Positions 48,181 to 60,431 of a DNA stretch of 64,000 nt are shown here, one piece after another. Origin of the DNA: Adiantum capillus-veneris (taxonomy: Eukaryota; Streptophyta; Polypodiopsida; Polypodiales; Pteridaceae); NCBI GenBank assembly GCA_014529385.2, contig CM043950.1:152150945-152214944 (forward strand), read 5' to 3'. The notes under the pieces were generated by a model. The model was not told where the DNA came from, searched no databases, and worked only from the letters and a program-made list of their open reading frames with translations. Numbering within the stretch: the stretch's first letter is position 1; each line of letters begins with the position of its first letter. Made by a program: the position numbers and the translations under genes.

Positions 48181-50352
48181 CACTCTCATCTCTATCCATA
48201 GGTGACCTTCAAACCCCCATTGGTAGCCTAGTAGTTTGAAAATCTAACTATCCATTATTTCCATACAACCAACATCTAATATAATATAAGGAGCATTTCC
48301 TTCTAAAGACTATATCTAGTTTTGGAATGATTAATCACTTACCCACTAGACAAACAAAAAATATCCAAGCATACGCAAAAATGTTCCACAAAATTGGTGT
48401 CCCTAGACAAGACAGAGTTAGTATCATCTACAAATTTCTACAAGACTACATCTTTATCAAAGCCAGGTATCTTAATGCCTCTCTAGAGCATCCTACACAA
48501 GCCAACCCAGAGGAGATCAGAGCATATGTCATTCAAAAGTGGGGCAATAGAATAGCCCTATCTGATAGACCTTCTCAAAAGAAAAACTTTAGAAATCTAT
48601 TTTTAAAACACCCTATAACATGCATTTCCAAAAAGAAGTTAGATGAATATAACAGAAATTTTGTCAAATCCAATGTCAGACAGTGATTGAAAATCAAATT
48701 CTCATTCCATCCTATCATAAGCCTTATCAAAGTCAATCTTAAAGAAGATAAAATGTTGCTCACTATTATGTGCATACTCAATTGCCTCCCATAGAGTAAT
48801 TATTGCATCAAGAATGAACCTTCCTTTTATGAAATCTTTTAGCTCTAGCAATATAGTTTGGTGCAAGAAGTCAGAGAGGTGATATGTCTCTAGTACCCTA
48901 GGTTCTCTTTTTTTCTTTCTAGTCCTAGCAATAGTAGCTCTTATAGTAGTGTGGCCAGTCCCTCTTTTGGGAGGGGAGGAGAAAATATTAGAGAAGAAAT
49001 CCTTTGCTACTTTCAAATTTTCATGAAGGGATGCTTCCTTGTTCTTAAGAATAGGGATAAAATCCTTAACCATTTGTTTTAAAGAAGGCTAAACATATTT
49101 TTTTCTGGCTCATCTATTTTATCAGCCTAGAATTCTCTTGTCCATAGGATAGAGTACTTTGGCAGCTAGGAGCTCTTTCTCTCTAAGTCTAGATTTTAGC
49201 TCTACCAAAGGGAGGGTAGGAGGACTACAAGGGTCACAGAGAGCTTCCAGGTCCTCTATTTGTTTCCTAATTATCATCCTCTTATTACTACTAATATATC
49301 TAGCTTTCTTTTTGTACTCAATTAGCAGATTTTGAGGCTCTCTAACAACAAGATCCCATGCCTTAAAAGCTGAACCATTATTGTGAAAAGAGAAAACAAA
49401 AATATCGTTCTTTAACAAGTTCTATTGTGAACAAAGACTAGTCAAATGAGGCCACCTTGACTTGTACTACATTCTTGATTTTGTAACTCAAATACAATAG
49501 GAGCATGATCAAATAGTAAAATAGAGTTTTCCTAGACACAACTTACCTGCTAGTATTGCTGTAATAGATTTGAGCTCATATACACCCTATCCAACCTTAC
49601 AACTCTAAAGCAATCCCCACATTGTTTATTACTCCAAGTAAGTCCTATGACCTTAGAGATATCTAGTAGATTCATTGAACTATTCAATGCCTGGTCCTAC
49701 TTGACTTTCTTCCATCCATTAAATTTTTTGTCTTAGCTGATTCCATCTGGCATGAGTATTCTCAATCATGTTAAAGCCTCCTACACAAATGCAAGGTCTT
49801 GGGAGGTTAGTTAATTCCTCCCACACTACAGCCCTTTGTATTGTGGAGTTTGAAGCATACAATGAGATCAAAGTTTTAATAAAGGGGTTGCCTCAGGTAA
49901 CTGCCACCCAATTTCCTTTCACAGAGTTTTACATCTATTGAACCAAATTGCTTTAGTTTTTTGACATACCCAGTGCTACTATCCATGTGCCATGTGATAC
50001 ACCCCTTCTGCCATGCATATGAGTAGTAACAAACCAAATTGTTGTATTTTTGAATACCCAGTGCTGCACTCCCTCTGCCATGCATATGAGTAGTAATGAA
50101 CCACTTGTAACCTATTGTTGGCTTCCAAATTATGTTGAGGTACTTTGATTCTTGTAAATATATTAAATCAAGTTTGAGATTAGAATCAAAGATCCACCTT
50201 TTAATGACTTGAGCCTTGAGAGGGTCAATTAAGCCCTTGCAATTAATGAAAAGGCTTTGATGGTGGGGAACTTTATTTTTTGTTGCTTTTTGGTGGTTTG
50301 TCCAGGGATACTGAGGACCTTGTGGGCCCGGGGGATTCTCTACACAAAACAA
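48181..50352 (-). pseudogene. LINE-1 (split element), endonuclease and RT segments
   Basis: Minus-strand L1-type ORF2, heavily decayed. Endonuclease at 50352-49740: NCKGLIDPLKAQVIKRW, DLIYLQESK, and near 49,780 VGGFNMIEN (Gly for the usual Asp in G-D-F-N). A linker runs 49418-49122. RT starts at 49073-48702 (GRFILDAIITLWEAIEYA, KIDFDKAYDR), then RSIRQGYSIAP-like text with stops and the catalytic FVDDT at 48,424-48,435. It continues across gypsy C to 34599 and across Copia B to 29107. It is older than both. A small plus-strand ORF at 48327-48686 is a shadow of this RT. Confidence 0.85.
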
Positions 50353-50848
50353 GATGCCACCTACAAGCGAATAACTTTGATAAAACCCCTACATACGACT
50401 CATATTAGGAAATATGACCCCCATTTCTACACTTATTATGCGACAATCAATGCTGAAAACTATGATACCCCTATCTTACATATAGAATTTAGGCCTCACA
50501 TGATCTAAATGAGTAAAACTAGTCAAAGAGTGTGTAGCATAGTGATTGAAAATGTACTAAGGAACCACTTCTCTTGATAACTAGATGTATCCTCAATGTG
50601 TCTTAGTTTGACTTTCAAACTATGTGCCCATTCAGCCTGCACCCTAGTTACTCATACAATTTTGACATCTAAGTTACTCAAAAAAGATAGTTATAAAGTT
50701 GTGTTAGGTTCTTTGTGTAAATTTGCATCTATAAAAACTCTTTATAGATTTCGTCCCTCAACAAATGAACTATAATAACAAAACAAGCAATTGATACAAA
50801 GCAAAGTTAGTTCTTGCTTGTATCTTTGTTGCTATTGAATCACAAGCT
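50353..50848. other. spacer between LINE and G2, nothing recognised
   Basis: No ORF or repeat of note; it may hold the LINE 5' end. The five bases before the G2 LTR are AAGCT; the matching copy, if any, would be beyond the window. Confidence 0.5.
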
Positions 50849-51407
50849 TGTAACATTCAATGGCCTAGTAACTTGTGTGTAGCAGAAAATAGCATAGACA
50901 TATGAGCATTTCATCAGAATAGATTCTTAATGAGCATAGCAAGAGTCCTTGGGTGGAGAGAGCAACAAAAACCATAACGCCTAGCTAGATAGGCATGAAC
51001 AATACTTCAAAGGAGAGAGAAATTAAGCTATTGAAAATAGTTGAGGACCGGATTTTCATGGAGCCAGTCCCCCCTCTAAAAGGCTTTGTATTATAGGTAT
51101 CCCCCATCAAGAGAGACATTTTACAATACAATTCTTTGTGTTCCTTCAATAACTAGCTAGTGAAATGAAGATGGAAGCTTCAAGCACTAAGCAAAACACT
51201 TATAAAACAAAACATCAATTCCCTCATGGTCTCAGACCCAAGACCTCACACACCTTCAAAGATGGTGCAAGCTAGGGGGCTATGAGAGTAGATTGAGAGG
51301 AAGAAGGAGTAGTCTTACGAGAAAGATGTACATCTCCTCACATAATCACTCATATTAGCATAACATAGCTTAGTAATTAGCATGGTAGAGGAGATGAGCA
51401 TGCATTG
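50849..51407 (-). repeat. 3' LTR of G2, first part
   Basis: Starts TGTAACATTCAATGGCCTAG, closely matching the right LTR start at 60432. Broken after GCATTG at 51407 by the gag-only element and resumed at 53667. Confidence 0.9.
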
Positions 51408-52162
51408 TGTTGGGGATGCAAGCCCAGGTTCAGTGGCATCTGCCTGTGTGGGAGCACCCTCATAGTGCATGCAGCTATAGACCACCTCTTTAGTGGAGTT
51501 TGCATGATACACATTTTTTCTTTATATATGTTGTAAGGTTTTAGAAATAATCATCAATCAAAGAGTAGCATGTGTTTTTCTGCTCTATCAAATCTCTATC
51601 TCTCTTCCTCATCTATTGCACCACATCATCTTGCCATGCCTCCATAGCCCTGTTCACAACACATAGTATCAGAGCCCTACCGGACCTTGGCTCTCGACTC
51701 AGCAACGCGGGAGCAATCGCCTATGCAGAGAGAAGGGAGGAAATCGAGCTGCATAATTTTTCCCATAATCGGCATCAGAGGATTCACCCTCGCCTAAGCA
51801 GCCTTTTTTGACACATCAACTGCTCCTAAATCCGCTTGTACAGCCCGCCTTGAGTGCATCTGTAGCTCGGACCTATTGCTTGCACCATTGCTATATTACA
51901 GAGATTTTTTTGTGATTGATTTTCACACTAAAAGCAAGTGTCCACCTGTTTTTGGTCCAAACTCCCTAAGCCAACGGGCATTCCCACCCTTGGGTACACT
52001 TCGACTCCGCACTCGGTGCGGACAAGAAATTGGTAATTTATTGAAGGTTTCAACTGAGAATTTTTTGACCAGCATTAGTAACATCAACCCGTTGCAGACT
52101 GGGCTCCGACCTTCAGAATATTACCGCCTCTCAAAACACTACAAGCTTCTAAAGCCTTCAAC

Positions 52163-52939
52163 ATGGCTTCGAAAGTCGACAAATATAATGGATCCGATTT
52201 CCACACTTGGCAAATAAGGATAAAAGGTTATTTGATGTGGAAAAACCTATGGAACGTGGTCAAGCCTCTCGCACCCGATGAAGCAGGCACTATAGCTGTA
52301 GTAACTCGAGCCCTCTCTGCCAAGCAAGAAAGGAGAGATGAACAAGCTTTTGGTATCATTCTAACTTCCTTAGAAGACAACTTTATTCAATTATTTGGAT
52401 GATGTTGATTCTTCAAGTGCTGCCTGGATAGAGGTAGAGAAGCTTTTCAGTGCCAAAGCTAAGTATTCCAAAATGAGTTAAAAAATGGAATTATATTCTC
52501 TTCGCATGCACGAAGATAAAAACATTGCAGCTTTAGCTAATAGGTTGAAGAGCATCAAAACACATCTAGTTTATGTTGAAGCCCCTGTGCCATATGAAGA
52601 TCTGATAGCCGTTTTTTTGAATAGTCTGTCCCGACAGAATTTCGTCAAATGGTCACTATTTTAAAGGAGAAGGATCCTCTACCTTCTTTGGACGGTATTG
52701 TTAACTCGTTGCAGGAAGAAGAGAAACGAGTACCACAAATCTGCTTTTTCGTACCAACTGCATATCTAGCCCGTGGCACTTCAACTGCGAATTCCACCAG
52801 GTCTACTACCAACACTAGAAATTGTGCTATATGTGGACGCAGCAATCATCAAACCAAGGATTGTTTTAGAATTTTTTTTTGCACCCATTGTGGAAAGACT
52901 AATCATCCATCGGAAAAATGCTTTAAGAAGAACAAGTGA
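52163..52939 (+). pseudogene. gag of the TR-GAG element, Copia type
   Basis: ATG 52163 starts MASKVDKYNGSDFHTWQIRI, a Copia-type gag N-terminus. The frame ends at 52402 after a shift; the wording continues in another frame (DDVDSSSAAWIEVEKLF), with a further stop near 52,480. From 52,649 it is open again with two zinc knuckles, CAICGRSNHQTKDC (52823-52864) and CTHCGKTNHPSEKC (52880-52921), both C-x2-C-x4-H-x4-C, then a stop at 52939. Gag alone would package RNA but needs enzymes from another element. Confidence 0.85.
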
Positions 52940-53233
52940 CATATCAATATGGTTGAAGGTGATGAAGATGATGCAGCACCAATTCTTTTCGTAGAAAGTC
53001 ACTATCCTGTAGTTTGTTTTTCTTTAGTCTGTATGTATGTTTCCTTTATGTCATTTATTTCTTAATAATTGTATGGGTTATAGACACTGCCACAAATAAA
53101 AGTGGTAAGACCACCCTTTTGTTGTTTGGTCAAGTTCTAGTATGTCTCACACTGATACTTGTTTGAGGGAAGTACACACACACACCTATGCTATAGTCAA
53201 GGGGGGGATTTCTACTCATGGTTTTAGGTGAAT

Positions 53234-53372
53234 GGACTCTGCCATGGTCTGTATCAAGTCCATAGTCAGTGGTTTGTGCTTGAGGGGGGGGGGGGGGGGG
53301 GGACTTTGCCATGGTTTGTATCAAGTCCATAGTCAGTGGTTTGTACTTGAGGGGGCGGGGGGGGGGGGGGGT
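53234..53372 (+). repeat. tandem duplicated 3' end with G-runs in the TR-GAG element
   Basis: Two 67-bp units (53234-53300, 53301-53372), each GGACT-TGCCATGG-TGTATCAAGTCCATAGTCAGTGG-type text ending in CTTGAGGGGG and a G-run. Each therefore carries its own polypurine tract; only the second abuts the LTR at 53373. Confidence 0.9.
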
Positions 53373-53555
53373 TGTTGGGTATGCAAGCCCGGGTTCAGTG
53401 GCATCTGTCTGTGGGAACACCCTCATAGTGCATGCAGCTATAGACCACCGCTTTAGTGGAGTTTTCATGATACACATTTTTTCTTTATATATGTTGTAAG
53501 CTTTTATAAAGAATCATCAATCAAAGAGTAGCGTGTTGTTTTTTTTGCTCTATCG

Positions 53556-53613
<58 letters not shown>

Positions 53614-53666
53614 TCGTTTGCTGCACCACAACATCTCGCCATGCCTCCATAGCCCTGTTCCCAACA

Positions 53667-55075
53667 CATTGAAGCTTGGATCTTGGTTGGATTTGCATCA
53701 CAAAGCCAAGAGTTGAACTGCTGTATTCCTCCCTTCTCACAAGCTTGGAGTAGGTGATAAGATTTCCATTAAAGCTTGAGAAGGAGAGAGAGAGAGAGAG
53801 AGTCTTCTTGCTTCATGCATGGGCTAGTGTGAGTGTGTGTGGAATATGAATTGAGAAATTAAGACCCCTCTCTCTCTTGGTCGACCCCTCATGCAAATTA
53901 CTCATGATGACAACCCATTGGACCTCTCCAAGCTTAGCCAATGAGAACTGAGTAGAATAAGTGATAGCCTTCTGGCATGTGTCCCCCTTTCCCCTTTTGT
54001 GAGATATTTAGGTAATTAATTAATGCAACTAAACTCTCATTGGTCCCCTTTGTCTCCTGGCCAATAGGTATCAGGCAAGCCATTGGGCTGCTGAATGCTC
54101 ATTGGACCCCTTGGGAGACTGTCCACCAATAGTCTTCCAGAGAGATTTTTTCTTATTGGTTCTCTTTTAAGTGTTTTTTAATGAATTAAACTAGATTCAT
54201 TCTAGCTTAATTCTCATTGTTCCACCTCTATGGTCATCCAATAGGATTTGAGTACACCTTGGGGGCAACTGGGCTAGGGAGCTGACATGTGCCCACTATG
54301 CCCTTTGTGTAAAGGGCTCGCATGAGTGTGTGTGTGTGTATGTGTGTGTTTATCTCTCATCCCCTATCAAAAAGGGCTCGCCCCCTCCTATTTAGGAGCT
54401 TGCATTAACTTTTGTGTAAACTCAAAGCATCCAATTTAATCCTAGGGCTGGACCAATAGACATAACCTTTGAATTTTGGAACCTTAGCATTTTGGAAGTC
54501 TTAATGGGCTGAAAATTAGGGTCTTTGAAGCCCATTGTTTCACATTGCTCTTTTGTAGATGGCCCCCCCCTTTGGATCCTTATTTTTCCTCCTTTGGATC
54601 CCTACTGTGGCCGGTCTGCCAGCTTAACCAATATTCTAGCTTTTTCTCCCCTCGCACTTCCCCATATTAAATGATCAGTTTAACATGAGAAAATCATTTA
54701 GGAGAATTAGATATTAGTTATTATGACATTACCTCTCTCTTGAAATCATAGTCTTCCTCGACTATGGGGTAGAGAAGATAAAGCCTATTCATTATTCCTT
54801 TTTCTAGCGGGTAGAGAATCCCTATGTTACCCTATGACATTGTTGCAGAATGGATGACTAGTCCATTTGGCGCTTGAGAGACTAAGCTTCCGCAAGCATG
54901 TCTGTACATTAGTCTTGTCAATCTACCATAGTAGAGTGACAAGCTCACTTGGTGTTTGGGAGACGTCGTCTCCGCAACTTGATTCTAAGCATGCATACTA
55001 CTTAACAGTTGTGCAGAATAAAGAAAAAGAGAGTCTTATAAGACAAAAATTTTGTTCATTTTAAACATTTGTACA
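53667..55075 (-). repeat. 3' LTR of G2, second part
   Basis: Continues the LTR from the target duplication CATTG to the terminus TTTGTACA at 55075; without the insertion the LTR is about 1.96 kb. Contains a (TG)n run near 54,330 and, at 54678-54684, the uninterrupted GTTTAAC site that is filled by a transposon in the right LTR. Confidence 0.85.
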
Positions 55076-55080
55076 TTTGC

Positions 55081-58000
55081 TTACTCTAGGGAAGCATTGT
55101 AAGCTTTGACAAGGTTTAGGTTATCCTTTAATTGTATGCCTTGCACCCATCTATCATCTTCAAAAGGACAATTCTTAAACTTAATAAGATATCATCGGAT
55201 AGTCTTACCACCTCTTAATACCTTGTCTTCATGTTGGAGAATGGACTCGAACTGCAGCACCTCTTCTTGGTCCTCAATCTTCGATGGGTCTTCAATAGTT
55301 GGTTCTTGAGGTGGCTCTCCTTTGTAAGGCTTTGGTAGGCTCACATGGAAAGCATTGTGTATGAGCCAATGGCTGGGAAACTTGAATTGATAGGCCATCT
55401 CATTGATTGGCCTAAGAATCTAAAGGGGCCATAGTACCTTTTTGCTAACTTAGCATAGTACTTTTGGTGTCCCGTAGGATTCTTGCTCGTCGTGTGCCTT
55501 AATTGAGTCTTGGGAAATTTAAGTAAGACCCAATCATTTTCTTTAAAGGCTTGGGCTCTTCTCTGCTTATCAGCATCAGCCTTTTGCCTTTGCTGCTATG
55601 AGATAGATAAAAAATCCATAAGCTTTGGAAAGATTCTTGTAGGTCTCGGCTATACTCATCTGCAACAAAGATCTTCCCGTGTACCTTAAGTAGTAGGGGA
55701 CTTTTTTTATTTTCCCTCAATTACCCAGAAGGTTCTTTTCCCATGGAAGTATGTACAGTGTTGTTGTAGGCATACTCCACTAAGGGTAAGTACTTCTCCC
55801 ATTGGGACCTTTGATCTACTTCCGCTACATCGGCTTTTAGTAGATACAAAATTCTTAGGTTAGCTATTTCACTGTGGCCATCCGTTTGTGGGTGATAGGC
55901 CAAAGAGAAATTTAGCCTTGTCCCCAAATTCTCAAAGAGACCCTTCCAGACATTACTGGTCATTCTAGGATCTCTATCCAATACTATGGACATTGGCAAG
56001 CCATGGTACTTGAAGATTTGTGAAATGAAGAGGGTTGCTATTTGATGGGCTTTGATAGTCTTTTTGACAGGTATAAAATGAACTTGTTTACTGAACTTGT
56101 CTACTATCGTCGATTTTCCCGTATTCCCATGGATAGAATTAGGCAATCCAAAGATAAAATCCATGGATATGCTCTCCCATGGTGAATTAGGGATTGGGAA
56201 AGGTTGAAGCAATCCAAGTTTCTTCCCTCTATCAAACTTCTTCTTTTGGCATACCACACATTTAGAAACATACTCTTGTATGTTTGCTTTAATGGTAGGC
56301 CAAAAGAAATATTTTTCAATCCCTTTTAGGGTAGATTAAATCTCTATGCCCCGTATAAGGAGCAACATGAGATTCATACATTACTTTCTCACATAGTGAG
56401 TTAGTAACACATAGTCTATTACCATAGAGAAGAAAACCATCTTGTAAAGTAAATGGTTCCTCTTTCTTCCCTAATGAAAGGGCTGAAATCACATCTTTGA
56501 AATCAGGATCAATAGCATACTCATCTATCATAGAAGATAGATCATTGTGAGTTGCTATGGAAACCGCATTCACTCTCGACCATCTTGAGAGTGCATTGGC
56601 TACTTGATTATGCTTGCTAGCGATGTGAGCAATATGAAAATGAAATTGCAAAAGGAATTTTCCCACCTCATTTGTTTGTCGAAGAGCTTGGTCTGCATCA
56701 TGAAGTACTTAAGGCTTTGGTGATCCGTCCATAGAATGAAAGGAGTCCCCAATAAGTAGTGCTTCCATGAGTCCAAGGCATGTAGAACTATGAGGAGTTC
56801 CTTTTCATATATACCTAGAACTTTCTCAACAGGGTTGAGCCTTCGACTCTCATAGGCTATGGTGTGCCCTTCTTGGAGTAAATTAGCTCCAAGGCAATCA
56901 CCACAAGCGTCACATTGGACCTCAAATGGCTTTGAGAGATCCGGTAGTGTAAGCACAGGTTGAGAGATAAGCTTTTTAGAAAGCATTATTCTCCTTGGTA
57001 GACCATGTATAGCTAACGTTTTTCTTTGTTACTATCATGTAATTAAAGGTCTTTCTATTAGTGAGAACTTTTCTACGAAGCGTCAATAGTAAGCACACAT
57101 ACCTATAAAGCTTCTTAGTTCATGAATATTCCTTGGATTATGCCATCCTTTTATTACCTCTAGCTTTGATGGATCCATTTGGATGCCATGTTGAGAGATA
57201 ATGTGACCTAAATACTGAATCTCTTGTAAGAAATATTCACTTTTCTTTCGATTAATATAAAGTGTATTCTCTCGTAGAACTCGAAATATTACATGGAGGT
57301 GTTGCTTGTGTTAGTCTAGTGAATTAGAGTATATGATAATATCAATAAAGAACACTCTAGTAAAGGTTCGGTGAGGCCTGAATAGCTTCTCCATCAAGAG
57401 GTTGAATGTGGCTGGTGCATTGGTCAAGCCAAAAGGCATGACTATATATTTGTAAAGACCAAACGTAGTGCAAAATGTGGTCTTTACAATGTCTTGATCA
57501 ACTATCCTTATTTGATGGTAGCCACGTTCTAAGTCAATTCTACTAAAGTAGGTCGACCCTTGTAGCTTATTGAATAGGTCTTCTACCCATGGAACGAGAA
57601 ACCTATTCTTGATAGTGATCCTATTTAGTGCTCTATAGTCGACACACATACGATATGTGCCGTCTCTCTTTTGCACTAATAGCATGGGTGAACAAAATGG
57701 AGATGAGCTAGGCCTAACCATGCCCTTCTCAACTAACTCATGCACTTGCCACATAATCTCCTCTTATCGAGCTTGAGAAAATCTATAAGGCGGTTGGTTA
57801 GGCAATGAAATTCTTGGAAGAAGTTCAATTGCATGGTCATCATTGCCTCGTTTAGGAGGTAGTTCGCAAGGGATGTCGTCAATAAAAACATCTTGAAATC
57901 CCTTGAGAAAATTGGATAACTCTAATTCCTTGTGATTGTTTATATTTTCTTTTGCTAAAGCATTAGGTTCATTTTGAGGATCTGTAACACTGAAAATCAT

Positions 58001-58420
58001 GTACATTGAAATAGAGCTCTTTGTTGACTTGTTGAAAGCTTGCGTATGTACAATGGGTATGGTGTTACCCAACTCCTTGGCATTTATGTACATATCGTTT
58101 TCCCTGAACCTAAAGTAGATTTTTCTTTCAGGGAATTTAACATTGGAAGCCATGCAATCAAACCATGGTGCCCCTAGGATTACATCCTCGTGCTTGAGGG
58201 GAGAGATAAAGAAGTCCTCTTTGTCAACATAACTTTGGACATGGAGCCTCAATTTCCCAATTAAGGGAGTGACTGAAGCTTCTTGCCCCTTGAAAGACCA
58301 TCTACAGATAGGACATCTCCCATCTCATAGGCTTGGATGCCTAGCTTGGTGGCCAACTCTGTTGATATAAAATTGTGAGTAGAACTAGGGTCAAAGAGAA
58401 TAAAAACATCATGTTCTCTT
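55081..58420 (-). pseudogene. G2 pol: protease, RT, RNase H, integrase, chromodomain
   Basis: Minus strand. Protease near 58,390-58,160: FDPSSTHNFIS (Pro-Ser for the usual Ser/Thr-Gly), later ILGAPWFD. RT 57754-57311: RMCVDYRALN, MPFGLTNAPATF, but VFFIDIIIYS where F-x-D-D is expected, so one catalytic Asp is lost. RNase H 56986-56600: QCDACGDCLGANL, ALDSWKHYLLG, TDHQSLKYF. Integrase 56,400-55,720: YESHVAPYTGHRD, SMDFIFGLP, VLDRDPRMTS, YHPQTDGHSE, so D-D-E is kept. Chromodomain 55,270-55,090: QFESILQHEDKVLRGG, YLIKFKNCPFEDDRW, with one TGA. The terminal TAA is at 55083-55081, six bases from the LTR. Frames change at least three times. Confidence 0.9.
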
Positions 58421-60022
58421 ACCGTTCGCCAAGCATGGCATAGAGGAGAGCCTTTGTGGTGAGCTTCCTCTTCTTGGATTTAGACCAAGGTAGCTCTAGG
58501 AGGCTCATGGAGGGTGTTCTTTTGGGAATAAGCATGGTACACATGCCCTTGCTCGCCGCACTTGAAAAAACGGTTATCCTTGCGATAACACTCAAGCTTT
58601 TCAGGAGAGAGTTGGTTTTTGCCTTTGAAAACTCTCTTTTCCTTAGCTTTGTTGTTATTGGAGTTGCCCTTAGGAGACTTTTGGACATTTTCCTTCCCCT
58701 TAGGCTCATTGGAAGCCTTGTTTTTCATCGGCTTAGAATTTCTGTTAGCCCCTCTTTGGAAATTTGAGAAGCCACCATAGTATGGTGTATAACTACAGAT
58801 ATGGTGCATGGCCTTTGGGAGTTGATGTACTTCACCATTTCTTCAGTTAAGCCTCCACAAAATTGTTGTTTTTGCTCTCCAAAATCCATCTTTTTGAAGA
58901 CAGTGGCTTTGAGATGTAAGTCCCAAAACTTGTCTACATATTTGTGAATGGATTTGTAGGGAGAGAGCTTCAAGCTTCACCATTTAGTGAGTACTTTGTC
59001 TTTGGCATTGGTGGCCAAAAACTGCTTCACAATGGAAACTCTTAAGACTTTCTATGTTCGTGGAGCTTCATCGTTGGCCCGTGGGCTAGACCACCATTTC
59101 CTGGCAGACTTTTGAAAGTGCATAGCTACATGGTGTAGCTTAGAGGATTCCGTGAAGCCCTCATCTCCAAACGCCACATCAGATTGTTGGATGAAAGCCA
59201 AGACTTTGTCCGTAGCATCAAAGGTGCCATCGTAGGGAAGGAAAGAAATGCTCTTTCCTCCCTCTTTGAACTTCCCGAGCTTGGACAATCTCTTCCACAC
59301 GGCATAGGATTTTCTATGGCCTCTTCTTTTTGATGGTTCAAAAGTTGCACCATCGCTTTCTTCAGAAGATAAAAAATTTGAGGAAGATGGAGAAGAGGGT
59401 GACCTCTTTCTCTCCTTTTTCTTGCCTTGGTTCTCTTTGTCCACACCATCACTTTCTTCATAAGAGGAAGAGGATGAAGAAGATGGAGAAGAGGGTGACC
59501 TCTTTCTCTCCTTTTTCTTCTCTTGCTTTTCATCATCCCTCTTTGAATTATGGTGTGGAGAAGTGTGCGTTTGTCTTTTCCGTTTAGGTGGTGATGGAGA
59601 GCGTTTTGCCCGTTATCTTCGTGGAGCCATCTCCGCTGAGGTGGCAGGAGACTCACTTCTTTCTTGTTCTTTTGGTGGGGGCTCCTGAGTTCTCCTTTGG
59701 GAAGGAGATGCGTCTCAAGAAGCAAATTTTTGAGCCCTTCGTATGGATCCTCTTTCTTCTTCCCAAATCGGAGAGAGGCCACTTTTGCGAGTCTCACAAG
59801 GAGGCTTCCTAGGTACTCTCTCTTCATGGTGGGGAGCTTGGAGAATCCCATGAGCACGAAGCTTCCGTTGCACTTCACTTTGGAGGGATGGATTACCCAT
59901 GGCTTGTTGAAGCCTAGAAACAAGGTAGTTAACAAGCATAGAGGCATCTTTAGTAGCCTAGAGTCATTAGCAAAATCAAAGCTATCAACATTAATTTCAC
60001 TCTCTTTACTATTGTCAACCAT
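58421..60022 (-). pseudogene. G2 gag, frameshifted
   Basis: Start at 60022 (MVDNSKESEINVDSFDF), then a Lys/Arg/Ser-rich stretch in shifting frames, then the gag core near 58,970-58,730 (KYVDKFWDLHLKATVFKK) and the C-terminal NRNSKPMKNK...SNNNKAKEK region. The zinc knuckle at about 58,555 is degenerate (FFKCGEQGHVYHAYS: first and last Cys lost). A 96-bp segment is duplicated (59384 and 59480). Homologous to G1 gag. Confidence 0.85.
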
Positions 60023-60418
60023 TCTAACAACTTTTAGGTGTAAAATTTTTTAGGTGTACTTTGGCACTTCAAGCCCTAGTTGCTACTCCTCTTCACCCCT
60101 TTAGAAAAGCACTCAAGCTACTGTACCCATGGCTCAAATATCATTAATTGCAAGGAATAGAAGAGAGGGTCTTTTACCACCAAAACAACACCGGCTCCTG
60201 TCAAGCTTCTAATAGCTCAATAGTGGTTAACAAGCCCCGTAGGAATCCACTATTAAGACCATAGCTTTGGACGGTGATGCCCCGTTATCTGCACAAAGGC
60301 AGGCGCACTACAAGGCTGAAAAATCCCTATTCTACTTACTCAATTGCAATTAATGACAACAATCTTTTATAGCTAGCTTGAGGACCTCCCTTCTTGAGCA
60401 AGAAAAGAGAAACCTTGT

Positions 60419-60430
60419 GCTCTGATACCA
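60419..60430 (-). other. primer binding site of G2 (initiator Met tRNA)
   Basis: Minus strand TGGTATCAGAGC, one base from the LTR end (TGTACA) at 60432. The leader 60023-60418 has no ORF of note and parallels the G1 leader. Confidence 0.92.
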
Positions 60431-60431
60431 A

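Larger units (their letters stand above)
51408..53666 (+). mobile_element. gag-only LTR retrotransposon (TR-GAG type)
   Basis: 2259 bp: LTR 51408-51661, primer site TAGTATCAGAGC 51664-51675 (one mismatch to Met type), gag region 52163-52939, polypurine tract, LTR 53373-53666. Target duplication CATTG at 51403-51407 and 53667-53671, in the G2 LTR; the uninterrupted site is seen at 60,987 in the other G2 LTR. The interior is only 1.7 kb and lacks any protease, integrase or RT, as in described non-autonomous TR-GAG elements. The LTR lengths differ (254 vs 294) mainly because of a (TC)n run at 53,561-53,610. Confidence 0.93.

Noticed and set aside
48327-48686. Plus-strand 119-codon ORF as a gene
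   Set aside because: It is antisense to the LINE RT segment (RSIRQGYSIAP, FVDDT on the minus strand).
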